DNA of 64,000 nucleotides from Posidonia oceanica (GCA_037176725.1 JAZBRS010000059.1:10589001-10653000), one strand, 5' to 3'; shown: positions 33,140 to 45,672, counted from the stretch's first letter. Notes: generated by a model not told the origin, from the sequence alone. Program-made: numbers and translations.

Positions 33140-34369
33140 ATGGGCTATCCAACTCTAGTCACTCCCATGCACTACTCAGATGCTTTGCGAGAGTGGATTG
33201 GCAAACTCACTGAAGCCGATCGCGAGAAGCTGCGCACTTGGGGTATCCCTTCCAAGCTTCTAAAGACAGCAGACGTCGAAGTGAGCTGGCATCTCCTATG
33301 CGCTGTAGCGAGATTCTGGAAGCCCGTACATCATATCTTCCGCTTTGGCAGGATGGAGCTGACCCCTACGCTTGAGGAAGTGCACCGGATCTGCGGCTTC
33401 TCTAAGATTATGGGACCTCCAGTCTTCATGAGGCGTGATGGATACACTGCGGTCCTGAGCCAGCTGACTGGGCTCTCTGCCAAAGGCTGCCAGCAACGGT
33501 TAATCTGCACTAGCAGGCCCATGCCCTTGCTTCGCCTAGCATATTTTGATGCAGTTGTGGAAAAGTGCACTGAACTCGGAGACGAGCTGTGGCTCCGGGG
33601 ATTCGTCACCCGCTTTCTAGGCGAACTGATCTTCACACATGGCAGGATGACGGTTGCAATCGAGATTGCTAAGATTGCACTTGCAGTGGTGACCCAGCAG
33701 ATTGACCTGGCACCAGTCGTCCTCACAGAAACATACCGCGGGCCAGACTGCGTTGTACACCGCTGCCGTCAATTCCATGGCTGCAGAGTGCTTGTGCAAA
33801 TCTGGCTAGCTGCACACCTGGAGATGGACCTCCTGCGCCCTCAGAGGCATGCTATTGAAACATACTGTAGCAGTGGTCATACAAGAATCATAAAGAGCGT
33901 GCCAGAAGAGTATCAGAAGCTTTCTGAGCTGACAGATGATGCAGTAACTTGGCGAATCATCCCATCCACAGCAGAGGCCTTCACCGTCTTCTTTGATGCT
34001 CGTGACATGCAGCTCGTGGTACTGCTAGGATTCACCGGGGGTGTGGAGTACCACCCTATCCAGGTTATGCGACAGTTTGGCTACCGGCAGGGCACCTTCA
34101 TTGATAGCACCGCACCCAGACTCATGCAGACTTACCCCTTCAGCACAACAGCATCTACAATAGTGCTAGCAGACCTGATGCGGCTTGGGGTCAAGTCTAC
34201 AGATATTGCAGCTGTGAAGGGCTCAGGATGTACTTCTGAGTATATCACTGAGGTGCAGGGACTCTGGCCCCTCAACGAGATTCCTCCAAGTGCCCCCAGT
34301 TTCCTGACTCCCGCCCAGCAAAGAAGGCACAACATAACTAGATGTCTATGTAGATGTTTGCTTGCATAG
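33140..34369 (+). pseudogene. 3' ORF of element B: DUF7745 / plant-mobile-domain type, frameshift near the C-terminus
   Basis: The ATG at 33140 starts MGYPTLVTP, aligned with the internal ATG (6232) of the A homologue. The ORF is collinear with A over nearly all of its length (for example FWKPVHHIFRF...ELTPTLEEVHRICGF and FLGELIFTHGRMTVAIEIA). Near 34300 the frame slips by one base: the basic C-terminal tail that A ends with is found in the other frame, ending at a TAG at 34339-34341, whereas the open frame runs to 34369 with unrelated residues. It has no other stop in 400 codons, unlike gag, pro and pol of the same element. That difference may reflect selection, a later arrival, or chance. 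Confidence 0.7.
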
Positions 34370-34785
34370 CTTTTCTTGAACCATGCTATATCTCTTTTGG
34401 CCTATCAGAGGCGTGTAACCAGAGATTCACCCAATAAAAAGACGTTTCACGCCATTTGTCTGTGTTGCATGCCTTGCCTATTGCATATCTGTTCTTGTCA
34501 GGATGTTGCAAGACCTGCATTAAGCACTTCAAAGCATTAGCCCATGCAAGCAACCTAAAGCAGCCTCGCAAGAGATCTAGAGCAGTTCCCTTCGCAAGCA
34601 CCATGCAATCAGCAGCCTCAGCAGGAGAGTTGCAACAAAGCCCCCTGCAGTCAACATGCATGCAAGAACCTCTACAGACCCATGCACCGCCGTAGTCGCA
34701 TTTGCCTAGTTTGCTCTAGGCTGGCATCCCCAACTGCTCGCCTGGCAAATGTGTTAGTTTTGTCTGCATTTTTCCTCGCTTCTGA
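34370..34785 (+). other. Unique 3' sequence of B after the ORF
   Basis: No gene seen. It holds one copy of the conserved word GGCTGGCATCCCCAACTGCTCG (34721-34742, given here only as a location with core GGCTGGC...AACTGCTCG). Confidence 0.6.
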
Positions 34786-36850
34786 TACTAGGGGTGCCTC
34801 GACTGTCCCCTGGTATCATCCTTGATACCAGGGGCATCTTTTTAGCTACCCTCTGGTATCGCTCCCTCTTTTCCCTTTCCTTGCTTGCTTCCTCATGCGA
34901 GGACAAGCTCTTCTCGGATCCCATATGCTTGGAGTCCTGCCCTGTATCCTCGTGCGAGGATCAGCCCTTGCGTGGCTTCGCTCCGTGCGGACGATGCCTA
35001 TGCTTGCCCGCCTCCTTTCTTTTCCTGCTTATCCTCAAGTGAGGATAAGTCTTTTTTCTTTCTTGGGCGAGGACAAGCCGCTTTCTTCTTTCCCTTCTGC
35101 TTGTTTCCTCGGGTGAGGACAAGTCTTTTTCCTTTTCTGCGTGACTTCCCTCTGTGCGGACGGGGTTCCGCGCGCTTGCTTCCTCAGGTGAGGACAAGCT
35201 TCTTTCTTCTGCCCCTCCTGCTTGCTTCCTCGGGCGAGGGCAAGCCTTTTTCCTTTTTACTTGTTTCCTCGGGAGAGGACAAGCCCTGCTTGGCTCTGTG
35301 TGGACAGAGCCCTTGTCTATTTCCTCATGTGAGGATCAGACCCGCTTACTTCCTCGGGTGAGAACAAGCCTTGCGTAGCTCCGTGCGGATGGAGTTTCCT
35401 TGTTCCTCGGTGAGGATCAGGCCCGCTTATTCCTCGGCCAAGGATAAGTGTATGCGCGCCCTACTTGCTTCCTCGGGCGAGGACAAGCTCTTCTCGGACC
35501 CCGTATGCTTGGAGTCCTGCCCTGTATCCTCGTGCGAGGATCAGCCCTTACGTGACTTTGCTCCGTGCGGACGATACCCACGCTTGCCCTCCCTCTTTCC
35601 TTTCCTGCTTGTCCTCGGGCGAGGATAAGTGTTTTTTCCTTTCTTGCTTGCCTCCTCAGGCGAGGACAAGCCTTTTTTCGTTTCACGTGACTCCGCTCCG
35701 TGCGAATGGAGTCCCACCCACTTGCTTCCTCAGGCGAGGACAAGCCTCTTTCTTCTTCCCCTCCTGCTTGTTTCCTTGGGAGAGGACAAGCCTTTTTCCT
35801 TTTCTGCGTGACTTCCCTCTATGCAGACGGGGTCCTGCGCGCTTGCTTCCTCGGGCGAGGACAAGCCTCTTTCTTCTTCCCCTCTTGCTTGTTTCCTCGG
35901 GTGAGGACAAGCCTTTTTCCTTTTCTACTTGACTTCCCTCCGTGCGGACGGGGTCCCGCTTGCTTGCTTCCTCGGGCGAGGACAAGCCACTTTCTTCTTT
36001 CCCTCCCGCTTGTTTCCTTGGCTAGGGACGAGCCCCCCCGGGTGACTTCGCTCTGTGCGGACGAAGTCCACTGTCTGTCCCCTCGGGCGAGGATCAAACT
36101 ACTGCTTGCTTCCTCGGGCGAGGACAAGCCCCCCTTCGGATTCTGTCCTCACGGAATCCCCCACTTGCTTCCTCGGGCGAGGACAAGCCTCTGCCATCTC
36201 CGTCCACACGGAGACCGCACTTGCTTCCTCAGGCGAGGACAAGCTCTTCTCGGACCCCGTATGCTCGGAGTCCTACCCTGTATCCTCGTGCGAGGATCAG
36301 CCCTTGCGTGGCCTCGCTCCGTGCGGATGATGCCCACACTTGCCCTCCCCCTTTCTTTTCCTGCTTGTCCTCGGGCGAGGATAAGTCTTTTTCCTTTCCT
36401 GCTTGTCCTCGGACGGGGACAAGCCGTTTTCCTTTTCGTGTGGCTTCGCTCCGTGCGGACGGAGTCCCGCCCGCTTGCATCCTCAGGCGAGGACAAGCCT
36501 CTTTCTTCTTTCCCTCTCGCTTGTTTCCCTGGCCGGGGATGAGCCCCTCGGGTGACTTCGCTCCGTGCGGACGAAGTCCCCTGTCTGTCCCCTCAGGCGA
36601 GGATCAGACTGCTGCTTGCTTCCTCGAGCGACGACAAGCCCCTGCCGTCTTCGTCCGCATGGAGACCGCGCTTGCTTCCTCAGGCGAGGACAAGCTCTTC
36701 TCGGACCTCGTATGCTCGGAGTCCTGCCCTGTATCCTCGTGCAAGGATCAACCCTTGCGTGGCTTCGCTTCGTGCGGATGATGCCCACGCTTGCTTGCCC
36801 CCTTTCTCTTTCTTGCTTGTTTCCTCGGGCGAGGACAAGCTGCTTCTGTT
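34785..36850. repeat. Hairpin repeat array of B: TCCTCGGGCGAGGACAAGC
   Basis: Dozens of copies of CTTGCTTCCTCGGGCGAGGACAAGC-type words are present; the core is an inverted repeat (TCCTCG-GG-CGAGGA, with flanking GCTTG/CAAGC). A longer unit containing GGAGTCCTGCCCTGTATCC recurs near 34930, 35510, 36270 and 36720. It fills the same 3' position as the A arrays but shares no unit with them. Long Ser/Arg-rich frames on both strands are artefacts of the repeat. Confidence 0.85.
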
Positions 36851-37294
36851 TCCCTTGTGGGCTGGCAACCCTAACTGCTCAGTCGACAGCCGTCCAATTG
36901 TCTCCCCCTTCTGCTTGTTGGGCTAGCAGCCCTAACTGCTTGGATGCCAAGCCCGTCAGTCTTGTCAGGCATTTCTTTTGTGAAGTCGGACTAATCCTCG
37001 AACTCATGCATTGCACTGCAGCTTTCTTTGCATCCCTTCTGCAACAGCATCGCACTCTTTTACTAACAGCATTGCATAGTAAATAACTACATCGGCATGC
37101 ATTGCATCTGCACTGGCACGCACTGCATCAGCATCAGCATTCGCATTTGCATCTGCATTGTGGCTCTGAGTCATGTTTTCCGGTGCATTCACCAGGTGAA
37201 TGACTCGCGCCTACAGTCAGTTGTGCTCCTACCGACGTCAGGTAGGGTGTCTTGTCGACCCTGAGCAGTGATCTCGCTACGCTTGACCTCGCTC
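36851..37294 (+). other. Terminal 3' sequence of B before the PPT
   Basis: No gene. It contains two copies of the conserved GGGCTGGCAACCCTAACTGC-type word (about 36860-36885 and 36920-36940), CATTGCAT-rich simple sequence (37020-37160), and the inner stem CCCTGAGC (37259-37266) that pairs with GCTCAGGG (37291-37298) at the PPT. Confidence 0.65.
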
Positions 37295-37307
37295 AGGGAG
37301 GGGCATC
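37295..37307 (+). other. Polypurine tract of element B
   Basis: AGGGAGGGGCATC, identical to the PPT of A and D, is directly followed by TGTAGATAACCC, the start of the B 3' LTR. Confidence 0.88.
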
Positions 37308-39215
37308 TGTAGATAACCCATTCTGACAGTCCAAAAGTTGGTTGTTTTCTCTTGTAGGCTCATGTGGACTCTGGAATAGCTCTTATTTTCCTAGCCCCTT
37401 TTCTAACCCATTTTCAAGCCTAAAACCCTACCCAAACCCTAGAAGCCTTAACCCAAGCCTTTTGCACATTTTCAAGCCTTCCTAAGCCCAAGCCCAAGCC
37501 CAAGCCCAAGCCCATTTGCAGCCTTTGCCAACTGAGCGTGTTGTACGCTGGAATAGGCAGCATCCAACGTTGGACGCGCCCTGTGCTGGCGTCCAACGTT
37601 GGACACCTCCTGTTCCAGCGTCCAATGGCTCGGCTACAGCAGCGGTTGTTCCGCCCCTTCCAGCTCATGAACCTTCCAATCCCCCACCTCCCCGCACTTA
37701 CTACTTGTCCTCTCTCGCTCTCCAGCTCATCCACTACCTTCCAAGGATGAGTAACTACCTCTGGAACCAATCATTTCAAATTCAGCAGAAAACCCGCTCT
37801 CTCCGCCCTCACACCTTCGGCTGCCTGTGTCAGCCACCGCCATGGCTCCGCCGGCCATCTGACACACCTCTGCCACAGCCCTGACATTCCTCGAGCCTCC
37901 CACACACCCATAAGCCTCTGACATCACCTGCAACCGCCTGCAAATCCTCAGCCAAAGCCGCAGCTCGCACACGAATCCATGCACCAGATGCACAAAATAG
38001 CCCCCATCCCTTCATTCCAGCATTCACCACACAGAGGAAGGAGAGAATTCGTCGACTCCAGAGCACAGAGGGATCATCCACCTCCATCATCGACCTTTCG
38101 CCGACTCTTCTGGTGCCTCCAGCAGTTCGTGGGACCTCCCTGGAGTTGGCTCTGTAGCAACCTCCGCAGCACCGGCGACGAAGGAGCTTCCCCCGTTCCA
38201 GGCCGTCTAAAGGTTAGTCCTCTCCCCCTTAGTCCCATGCATGCTAGTGTGATGTTTTCCTATGCCTTCCATGCACTTTAGCACAGCACACACCCCTCCA
38301 CCGCTTGGTTTTTCCGGCGACGAGGAGGAAGAGGTGGGTGGAGCAATCCACCTGCCTAATTTCGGTGCCAAGCATACCACCATGCTTGTAATCGAACACT
38401 TTTGCTTGTTCGCTAGTTTATTTGAAGTTTTCAAGTGATTTGGCTGCCTCGCTTAACTGAAGCGAAGTTCAGTGTGTTGGACGCACCATCTGGTGCGTCC
38501 AACGTTGGACGCCTGCTATAGCAGCGTCCAACACCTTGTTTTGCGTTGCCCTTGTTTTAATGCTTCCCATGCCTTGATATTGCTCGTTATTTGGTAAATC
38601 CATGCAGCATGCCTCCTTTATTTGTTTCTGATGTCATACCATGTCCATATCCATGCTTTGATCCATGCCTATGCCTTTTTGCATGATTTAATTTCATCTT
38701 GCTTTTCGCCTGCGTTGGACGCCTGGGTGAGCCGCGTCCAACGTTGGATGCTGGTTTACTCGGTGTCCAACACCTCTGTTTGCTATGACTTGCTACCATG
38801 CTTGTTCCATGCTTATTTTTTATGTTTATGCATGTTCTGCGTTTGCTTAGAGATGCTCGGCCCCTATGGCAACCATGCTTAGGTTTGCTAAGATCTTTTT
38901 AAGTTGCATGCCTCTTTTTGCAAATTTTGTCCTTTATTTCCATGCATGCTCTCTTTCTATTTGTTTCTCTTGGATTAAATGCCTGCCATGCTTGCTATAC
39001 ATGTTTCTCTTGCTCTGATATGCCATCAGTACGCTTGCATGCATATAGGTGTGGTTTAGAGCTGAGCACCCCCTTAGCACAGGTAAGCCTGCATGCTGTG
39101 GGCGTTGGACGCTAGGGACTCCAGTGTCCAACGTTGGATGTGCTGCTTTCCCAGCGTACAACGTTGGCCGCTCCAGTTTCAGCGTACAACGTTGGCTGCT
39201 CTAGTTTCAGCGTAC
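37308..39215 (+). repeat. 3' LTR of element B, 5' part
   Basis: It starts TGTAGATAACCC after the PPT. It contains an AAGCCC run (37484-37514), palindromic GTCCAACGTTGGAC clusters (near 37537, 38474, 38713, 39104) and a segment (39053-39135) matching the start of the visible 5' LTR. After about 39215 the match ends, so the LTR is interrupted or truncated by region F. Confidence 0.75.
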
Positions 39216-39337
39216 AACACTTTGAGTTCAGGGAAGTGTTCTGAATGCTGATGCTTTCATTCAACTCATACAAATTCATTTAAAAGAGACAAAAGAGACG
39301 AAATAAATTTTATTGATGATAAATGATACATTTCTAA
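39216..39337. other. Junction between B 3' LTR and region F
   Basis: No gene. It is A/T-rich, with a minus-strand AATAAA near 39310. The exact breakpoint with the B LTR is not resolved. Confidence 0.5.
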
Positions 39338-40720
39338 CTACATTTTTTGTCTCTTTGAAGGAAATTCAATGAACAATTTAGGCCGCACGCCCTCATACCA
39401 AGCGTCATAAGTAGCAAGAGAGATGGCTTCGCGGTCCACGTTCGAGTTCTCCCATGCAGAAAGGACTCGGTTTCGCCCCTTCCTGTCCCAAGTGCCAGCC
39501 TGATAGAAAACCAGAATGATGTCCCTGGGGGTGTCTCTCAAGCGCGGGAGAATCATGTTGGAAAAGCGAGGCAAGGGAGGTATAGATCGAGGAGTACCCA
39601 GCATCGAGAAGCATCGCTGAGGGTTGTACCTCACAAACTCGGTTGCCCCAATTAGCGTCAGGAAGTACTCTGGGTCAGACACTGTCTTGAAAGATGAGGG
39701 AGGACTGAAGGAGTCCATCTGGGGCTTGACCTCACAAGCACATAAGCGGCGAATGTACTCCTCTAGGGGAAGGCTAGCATCAAGAGTAGGCAGAAGAAAA
39801 TGCTCCTCTAACCAGTGCAGAACTAGGAAAGGCGAGTCGAAGAATGGTCCCCCGAGGCAGGCACTGGATAAGCTTCGGATAATGAAAGCCAAAACAGACT
39901 GACTCAAACATTTCTCCGGATTGCGAACGTAGATACACATGAGCTCAGCATGTTAGGCGCTAATGGTCAGGGCTTCATTTGAGAAGAGTACCAGTCCCCC
40001 GATCAGAATAAAGACACATTCCAAGTAGGAAGCCTCGGAGCGGATGCTGTCACGCTGTTTCCAGAAAAATTTCCACAAGGAGGAGAGTTTGATACAACCA
40101 TCTAGCACCAGGTCCTCCGGCACAACAATGGAGCCAAAAATGCGCTTTAAGAGAGAAAAAGAGCCTACCACCCCGATTGGCAAAAGGTAGGCATCCCTGC
40201 AGTAAATGAACGGGTCAGCTTGTCAAGTACCTAAAAGGTCGCTCACCTCCTCCAAAAGAATGGTCAATTCCCCTGAAGAGGAAAAGAACGTGTGAGTCAA
40301 AGGATTCCACAGCCTGCAAAGGCCAAAAAGCACCTTCCAGTTAATAGGCTGCCGCAACTAGCGAAGAGCTTAACAAAGACCAGCCTCTTCCAAGTGCTCC
40401 CGATACCTCTTCAAAGTCCAAGAGTGGAATTGTTGAACCCAGTCCAACTAGTAGGCTTTCGAGTCACGGTTGTTATTGGTAGAGGATAGGGGCTACGAAG
40501 TAAGAAAAATCAGCGGAGATAAAGGAATACGAGAATGGGAGTATGGGGTAGTAATGAAAATAGAAAGTACCTTCTCATGTACCAAAAGGTTCGCCAAATG
40601 ATTAGGTATAGCCTCCAGCCGAAGTTGCACCATGTCGGAAGGAGAGGAAAAGATGGCCACTTGCAAAGCATGGTGCGGGATATCACTCAAATCCATGAGG
40701 AGAAGCACAATTCCGAGCAA
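39338..40720 (-). pseudogene. Region F: PMD-like gene remnant with possible intron
   Basis: A minus-strand coding stretch runs from about 40196 to 39338 with one TAA (39953-39955). It contains LHWLEEHFLLPTLDASLPLEEY, a long motif-poor middle, and TYDAWYEGVRPKLF at the end, which reminds me of C-terminal parts of plant-mobile-domain proteins; similarity is from memory and weak. A 3' splice-like TTACTGCAG|GG (40197-40198) precedes it, and a possible upstream exon (40571-40720, ending AAG|GTACTT) lies to the right; the implied intron is 374 nt. An AATAAA near 39310 follows the stop. It is distinct from the DUF7745-type ORFs of A and B. It could be a captured host gene or part of another element. 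Confidence 0.4.
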
Positions 40721-41055
40721 GTAAAAAAAAAATCAATAAAGAAAGGAAGATCGATGTTTGAACTACAAGATCCATGCCAAGATGGGGTCTAATATAGGCT
40801 GTGGAGCCTTCATCAGAATGGAAACCCAAAGAAAATCGGAGATTTACTACCAAAACGGTGGTGCCTGAACAGGAAAGACAGCAGCCTGTCTCGCGACGTT
40901 ATACGCAGCCGTCTTGCCGTCCAACGTTAGCCACGGTGTTTTACCCATCCAACGTTGAACGATAAAAATCCAGCATCCAACAAATCAAAGCAGAATTGAG
41001 AGCGAATTAGAGAACCCTGGAGCACAACCAGGCCAACAAAGCAAGCAAAGCCAAA
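40721..41055. other. Right part of region F
   Basis: No gene seen. Degenerate CCAACGTT words (40919-40990) resemble the palindromic clusters of the B LTR, so some of this may be B LTR sequence. Confidence 0.45.
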
Positions 41056-41217
41056 GAAGTATCCTTTTCGACCCCCTTAGGCAGTCCCCTTGGCACATCA
41101 TGTCTTTATTTTCGACCCCCTTGGCACGTCATGTTTTTATTTTCGACCCCCTTGGGCAATCCCCTTGGCATGTCATGTTTTTGTTTTTGACCCCCTTGGA
41201 CAATCCCCTTGGCACGT
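41056..41217. repeat. Short tandem repeat of TTTTCGACCCCCTTGG...CCCCTTGGCACGTCATG
   Basis: Three to four imperfect units of about 40-57 bp lie immediately left of LTR E. Confidence 0.75.
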
Positions 41218-43144
41218 TGTTGACACCCCATCTTGACAGGCTCGGATCATTTGGGACCTTCTGGTGACTGCTGGATCTAAACCTAGGTCAAACAACCCCC
41301 AACCCTCTTCACTTCACCCTGCAAAACAAGCCTAACTTGACCTAAGCCCACACCCTCTTCCCAAGCCCAAAACCTGCCCAAAAATCATAGGGAAACCTAT
41401 CAACCCCTACTTAGCAAACCTACCCAAACACTTAGAAACTTTCAGCCCAAAATCATTCCCAAAAACCCTAGAAAACTTAGGTGAAACCACCCTTTTTCTA
41501 CACCTTAAAACCCCTCCAAAACTTGCTCAAAACTAGACCAAAGCCCTAGAACCAACACTAGAAACCCTAGGCTACACACTCCGCAATTTACACCTCATTC
41601 CAAAACCTTTAAGCCTTCCTTTTACCTAAATTATCCTTTTCTCTCTCCTGGATTATCCTTTTCTCTCTCCTCTCTCTCTCCTGATTATCCTCCCCCTTTT
41701 CATCCCCTTCTCTCTCTTTTTCTTGCCTGGCTGTGGGCCCCCTTTGTGCTTCTATCTCTTCTCTATCTTATTTCTATTTTTACCTTATTTTTAGCATTTT
41801 CCCTGACTTTTAAAAAATTGTTTTCCCCCAACTCATCTCTTTCCCCTTTACTCCTCCTTTTTCCCTTTTCTTCTTCCTTCTCTTTTCCTTTTTCCTTCTT
41901 TTGCTAAAATCCATAAAAAACCCTTAAAAATCTCAAAAAACTCTAAAACAAAAGTGAAGCAAACCAGAACCCTAAGAAAAATAATTAAAAATACTAAACG
42001 AACAATTGAAAACCTAAACCCAACTAAAATTAGCTAAAATGGAAAATCAAGGAGTGTAGCCTAAAAAATACAAAATAACCAAAAGAAAATGCTGTAAAAT
42101 CAAGGAAAAAACTAAAATATAATCAAAACCAACCAAAAGTGAAAACCCTATCAAAATAATCTAAAAACAAACCAAGAAGAAGGAAAACAATTAAAAAACA
42201 CTAAGACAAATAATTAATGAAAAAACTTGACTTAACAAACCTAAGAAGAACAATTTAAGAACTTAATTAAAAAAAAAGAAAGAAAGAAAAGAGAAACAAT
42301 TAAAGGTTAAAAAACACTTAATCAAACAAGAGAAACCTAACTAAAAAACATCAAGAAAACTTAACAAACAAAAATCAAAAGTGTAATTCAAAAAAGGACT
42401 TAAGAAGAATCCTAAAAAGACTAAAATCAAAACCCAAAACTCACCCTAATTAGTCTAAAAATAAACTTTAAAAAATCCTCACTAAAATCCCAGATACTTA
42501 ACAAGAAAAACACAATGGAAAAATAATTTAAAAGGCTTAACAAACACTTAATCAAAATGGAAAACAAACTAAAAACAAAGAAAACCCTTGAAAACCTAAT
42601 CCAACCCAAGACCCCTCTAAAATCAGAATTAATCAACTAAAAACAGTCACTAAAAATTTAATCAAGATCCTAACTCACAACACAATCATTCTAATATTTT
42701 TGCTAATTTTTATTTTATTTTTACCTTATTTATTTCTCCCCTTTTTTCTCCTCTCTTTCTCCCTTTCTTCCTATTCTTTTCTTTTTTTTTTCTGCTGGGC
42801 CCAATTCAGCCCGTCCACCCCTTTCTTCTTTCTTTTTTCTTTCTTTTTTTCTCTGGTTCGCGGCCCGGCCCGCTTCCCTCCTTCTTCTTCTTCCTTCTTC
42901 TTCCTCAGCTTCTTCCTTCTCCTCCCGCGAAGCTGCACAGGACTCCCTCCCCGTTTTTAAATTTAACTTCTTCCCTCTCCGTCCAATCCAGCACCAGTTC
43001 GCCTCGGCCTCCTCTCCTCTCAGCACCTTTTCCGGGAGGCTTTAACTGCCTGTCGTCTCGCCGGCTGCATGTCTCCCTCAGCAGCAGTGGATCGCGCCGG
43101 TGGAATTTGAATTCCAGAGCGCGCGAGCAAGTCGGAGAGCAGCA

Positions 43145-43153
43145 GATAAAAGC
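43145..43153 (+). promoter_or_regulatory. TATA-like box in LTR E
   Basis: GATAAAAGC aligns with TATA-like words in the LTRs of A and D (see 21802). Confidence 0.45.
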
Positions 43154-44399
43154 CTCAGCTTTCAACCCCTTCAATGCCTTTTGTCGTCCGAGAAGAGAGA
43201 GTTGAGAAATCCAGAGAATTCCCAAGCAAACTCCTCCTTCTCCTTCTGATTTTCAGCAGCACCTCCTTTTTCCCATTCCCCTGAAACCAAGCCCGTTCCA
43301 GCATCCAATTCTCTTCCATTTCATCTCCCAAATTCACCCAGCACACCAGCATCCCTCCTCCATCATTTCCCGGCCTTTCCACCTCAGAACCACCCCCAGT
43401 TCACCCGAATTTCCACCGCAGAAGCTAACTGCAACCCCACACCTCCTCTCCTGAAAATTGCCTTCACCACAGACCTCCAATCCTTCCCAAATCTTCCTAA
43501 GTCACTCGCCTGAACTCCACCTCCCCAAGGCACCCGACCTTCAGCCCAGAAACTCACCACTGCACCTACACGCCACCACAAACAGTTGCCTCCCTCTCTG
43601 ACCAGAAAACCCACCAGCTTGCAATCTCCACCCACAGCCCACCAAAACTCAATCCGACCGCCCAGAACCCTTCTCCAGACCTCCAGCAGTCTTCCAGAAG
43701 ATCCTATCCGGCCTGAGGAGTAGCGGACTGTCCCCCCGACCTTCGGCTGCCTCTGTAAACCCACGATCAGCCGGATCTTCCTCCGGTCTTCGCAGCAGCC
43801 GTCCAACCATCCAGGAAGCTCCGGAGGGTCGCTTTGAGGCGATCCCAATCCTCGCGAGCAGCAGACGGCACCCGCAGCGGCCAGACGGACTCCACCGGCG
43901 ACCTCTGAAACCGCCTGCGTCGGGAGGACTTCCCAGCCACGAAAATAGGTATATTCTTACTCCCTTAGCATCATCTTCCTCCCCTCTTGCTTCCCCCCTC
44001 TTAGAGTAGGTTTTCCTTCGCTCCTGCGCCGAAGCTGCTCCGGCCAGAGTCGTCTTCTCCTGCGAGCTTCTCCGCGCGTCCCTCCGCTTCGGTTAGCAGA
44101 ACAGCGTTCCAGCGGTTGCCTCAAGTCCGCACGAGTCTCAGGAACACGCTCCGGTCTTCAAATCGCCGCGTCGTCGCGCCGATCGTCCGGAACGCGCTTC
44201 TGAAGCTCTGCAGACCTCCGGTGGCTTCTCCGGCTCGCTCCAGCCTCCGTCGAGCTCCGTCGAACGTCGACCGACCTCCGTCATGACCTGGAGATGCTCC
44301 CCCGCCGGTCTGCGCTGCCCCAACAACCTTGTGCCGGCGTTCATGGACGCTGGCAGCTTGCTGCTACAGTGTCCATGTCCGTCGGCCATTTTACTGTTC

Positions 44400-45400
44400 A
44401 CTTATTTTCCAGTTATCTAAGTTTTCTTGCAAATATTGCATTTCTGGTCTGAGTTCTTATCATTTTGCATTCCAGTCCTTTATTTGATTTAATCTGCTGA
44501 TTTTCGAACTGAAACCATATTAAATTGCATGAAATGTTTATATTTTTCTTATTTGCATGCTGATCCATTTACTGTGCTTTCCTTCGTTAATAAGTTAGAC
44601 TTTGGCCCTCCAGTTCTTGATTTTTGCACTTAAGTCCTGCAGTAGTTTAATTTAATTTAATGTTTGAACTTTGCCATATAAAATTGCATTCCAGGTCCCT
44701 TTTGTTTTCTATTTTTGCATTCTGGTCCTCTATCCTGTAGAACTTAGGTTTTATTTTTTATTTTTGCTTGTTGCATTGCATTTATCCCCCTCTGTTTTCT
44801 GATTTTTGCATATAGGTCCTTTCTAATGCACAGTAGTCATTTTAAATGCATATTTAGCTTATTAAATTGCATTTTTGACCTTACATATTTTAAAAATTGC
44901 ATGTCAGTCCTCTGTCTGCCCCCTTAATGCATATTTTGCTTCAAAAATTGCATTTTTGATCCTGCATGATTTGAAAATTACACATAGGTCCTCTGCATGC
45001 TTATAAAAATCATTTAAATGCATATTTTGCTTCAAAAATTGCATTTTAGCCCCACATGTTTGAAAAATTGCATATAGGTCCCCATTTGCATTCCCAGACT
45101 ACTCAAGACCCTGTTTTTCTGGAAAAATTGCATTTTAGACCCTAAAGATTTCAAAATTGCATTTCAACTTGCCACATGATTTCAAAGCTTGCCCTAATGC
45201 ATACCCCTTTTGAAAAATTGCATTTTAAACCCTGTCCTTTGCAAAATTGCATACAGACCCTCCTTTTTTCAAAATCCCTGCATGAAAGCCCCAAACCTTT
45301 CAAATATTTTGCAATTAGACCCCCATCTTTTCAAAAATTGCATTTGAACCCCCAATTTTCTGAAAAATCCCCCTTAAGTCTTTTCTCGCTTTCTGCATGC
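44400..45400. repeat. Degenerate phased motif AAAATTGCATTTTAGACCC
   Basis: Words such as AAAATTGCAT followed by TTTNGACC or ATAGGTCC recur every 35-60 bp or so. The same block is found in G (about 51700-52620) and, reversed, in A (about 19580-20500), D (54300-55030) and H (61730-62650). It looks like an eroded ancient tandem repeat. Confidence 0.6.
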
Positions 45401-45672
45401 ATTGCATCCATGTTTCCTAGCTTTTTGCATCCTCAGCACACACTTAAAGCTTCTTTAGCTCCCATTTACATAGGAGGACCTGTTTGCACACCCCTAGACC
45501 CCCTGTACACTTAGATCTGTTCTTCTCCCCTATTCTGGCCCCTCTGCCTTGAAGCTGTGATATCTTCCAATCTGACCGTTGGATCTTCTCAAAAAAGCTA
45601 CCCAGACGACCCCGGCGAAGCGCTCTTCAGCATGGTCCAAGCAGATTTCAGATCAGGCCTCAGATTTTCCAG

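Larger units (their letters stand above)
23703..39215 (+). mobile_element. Element B: older, deleted Tat/Ogre-like retrotransposon, interrupted on the left by A
   Basis: Visible parts in order: the tail of the 5' LTR (23703-about 25477), gag lacking its first half and the PBS, protease remnant, a pol remnant with a 1.9-kb in-frame deletion, an almost intact 3' DUF7745/PMD-type ORF (33140), a hairpin-repeat 3' region, PPT (37295-37307) and part of the 3' LTR (37308-about 39215). Proteins align with those of A throughout, but many stops and frameshifts are present. Its U3 and repeat content differ from the A type, so it is a separate subfamily. Confidence 0.85.

Noticed and set aside
34885..37086. 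Several overlapping Ser/Arg-rich frames of 150-280 codons
   Set aside because: They follow the hairpin repeat array of B and have no domain.
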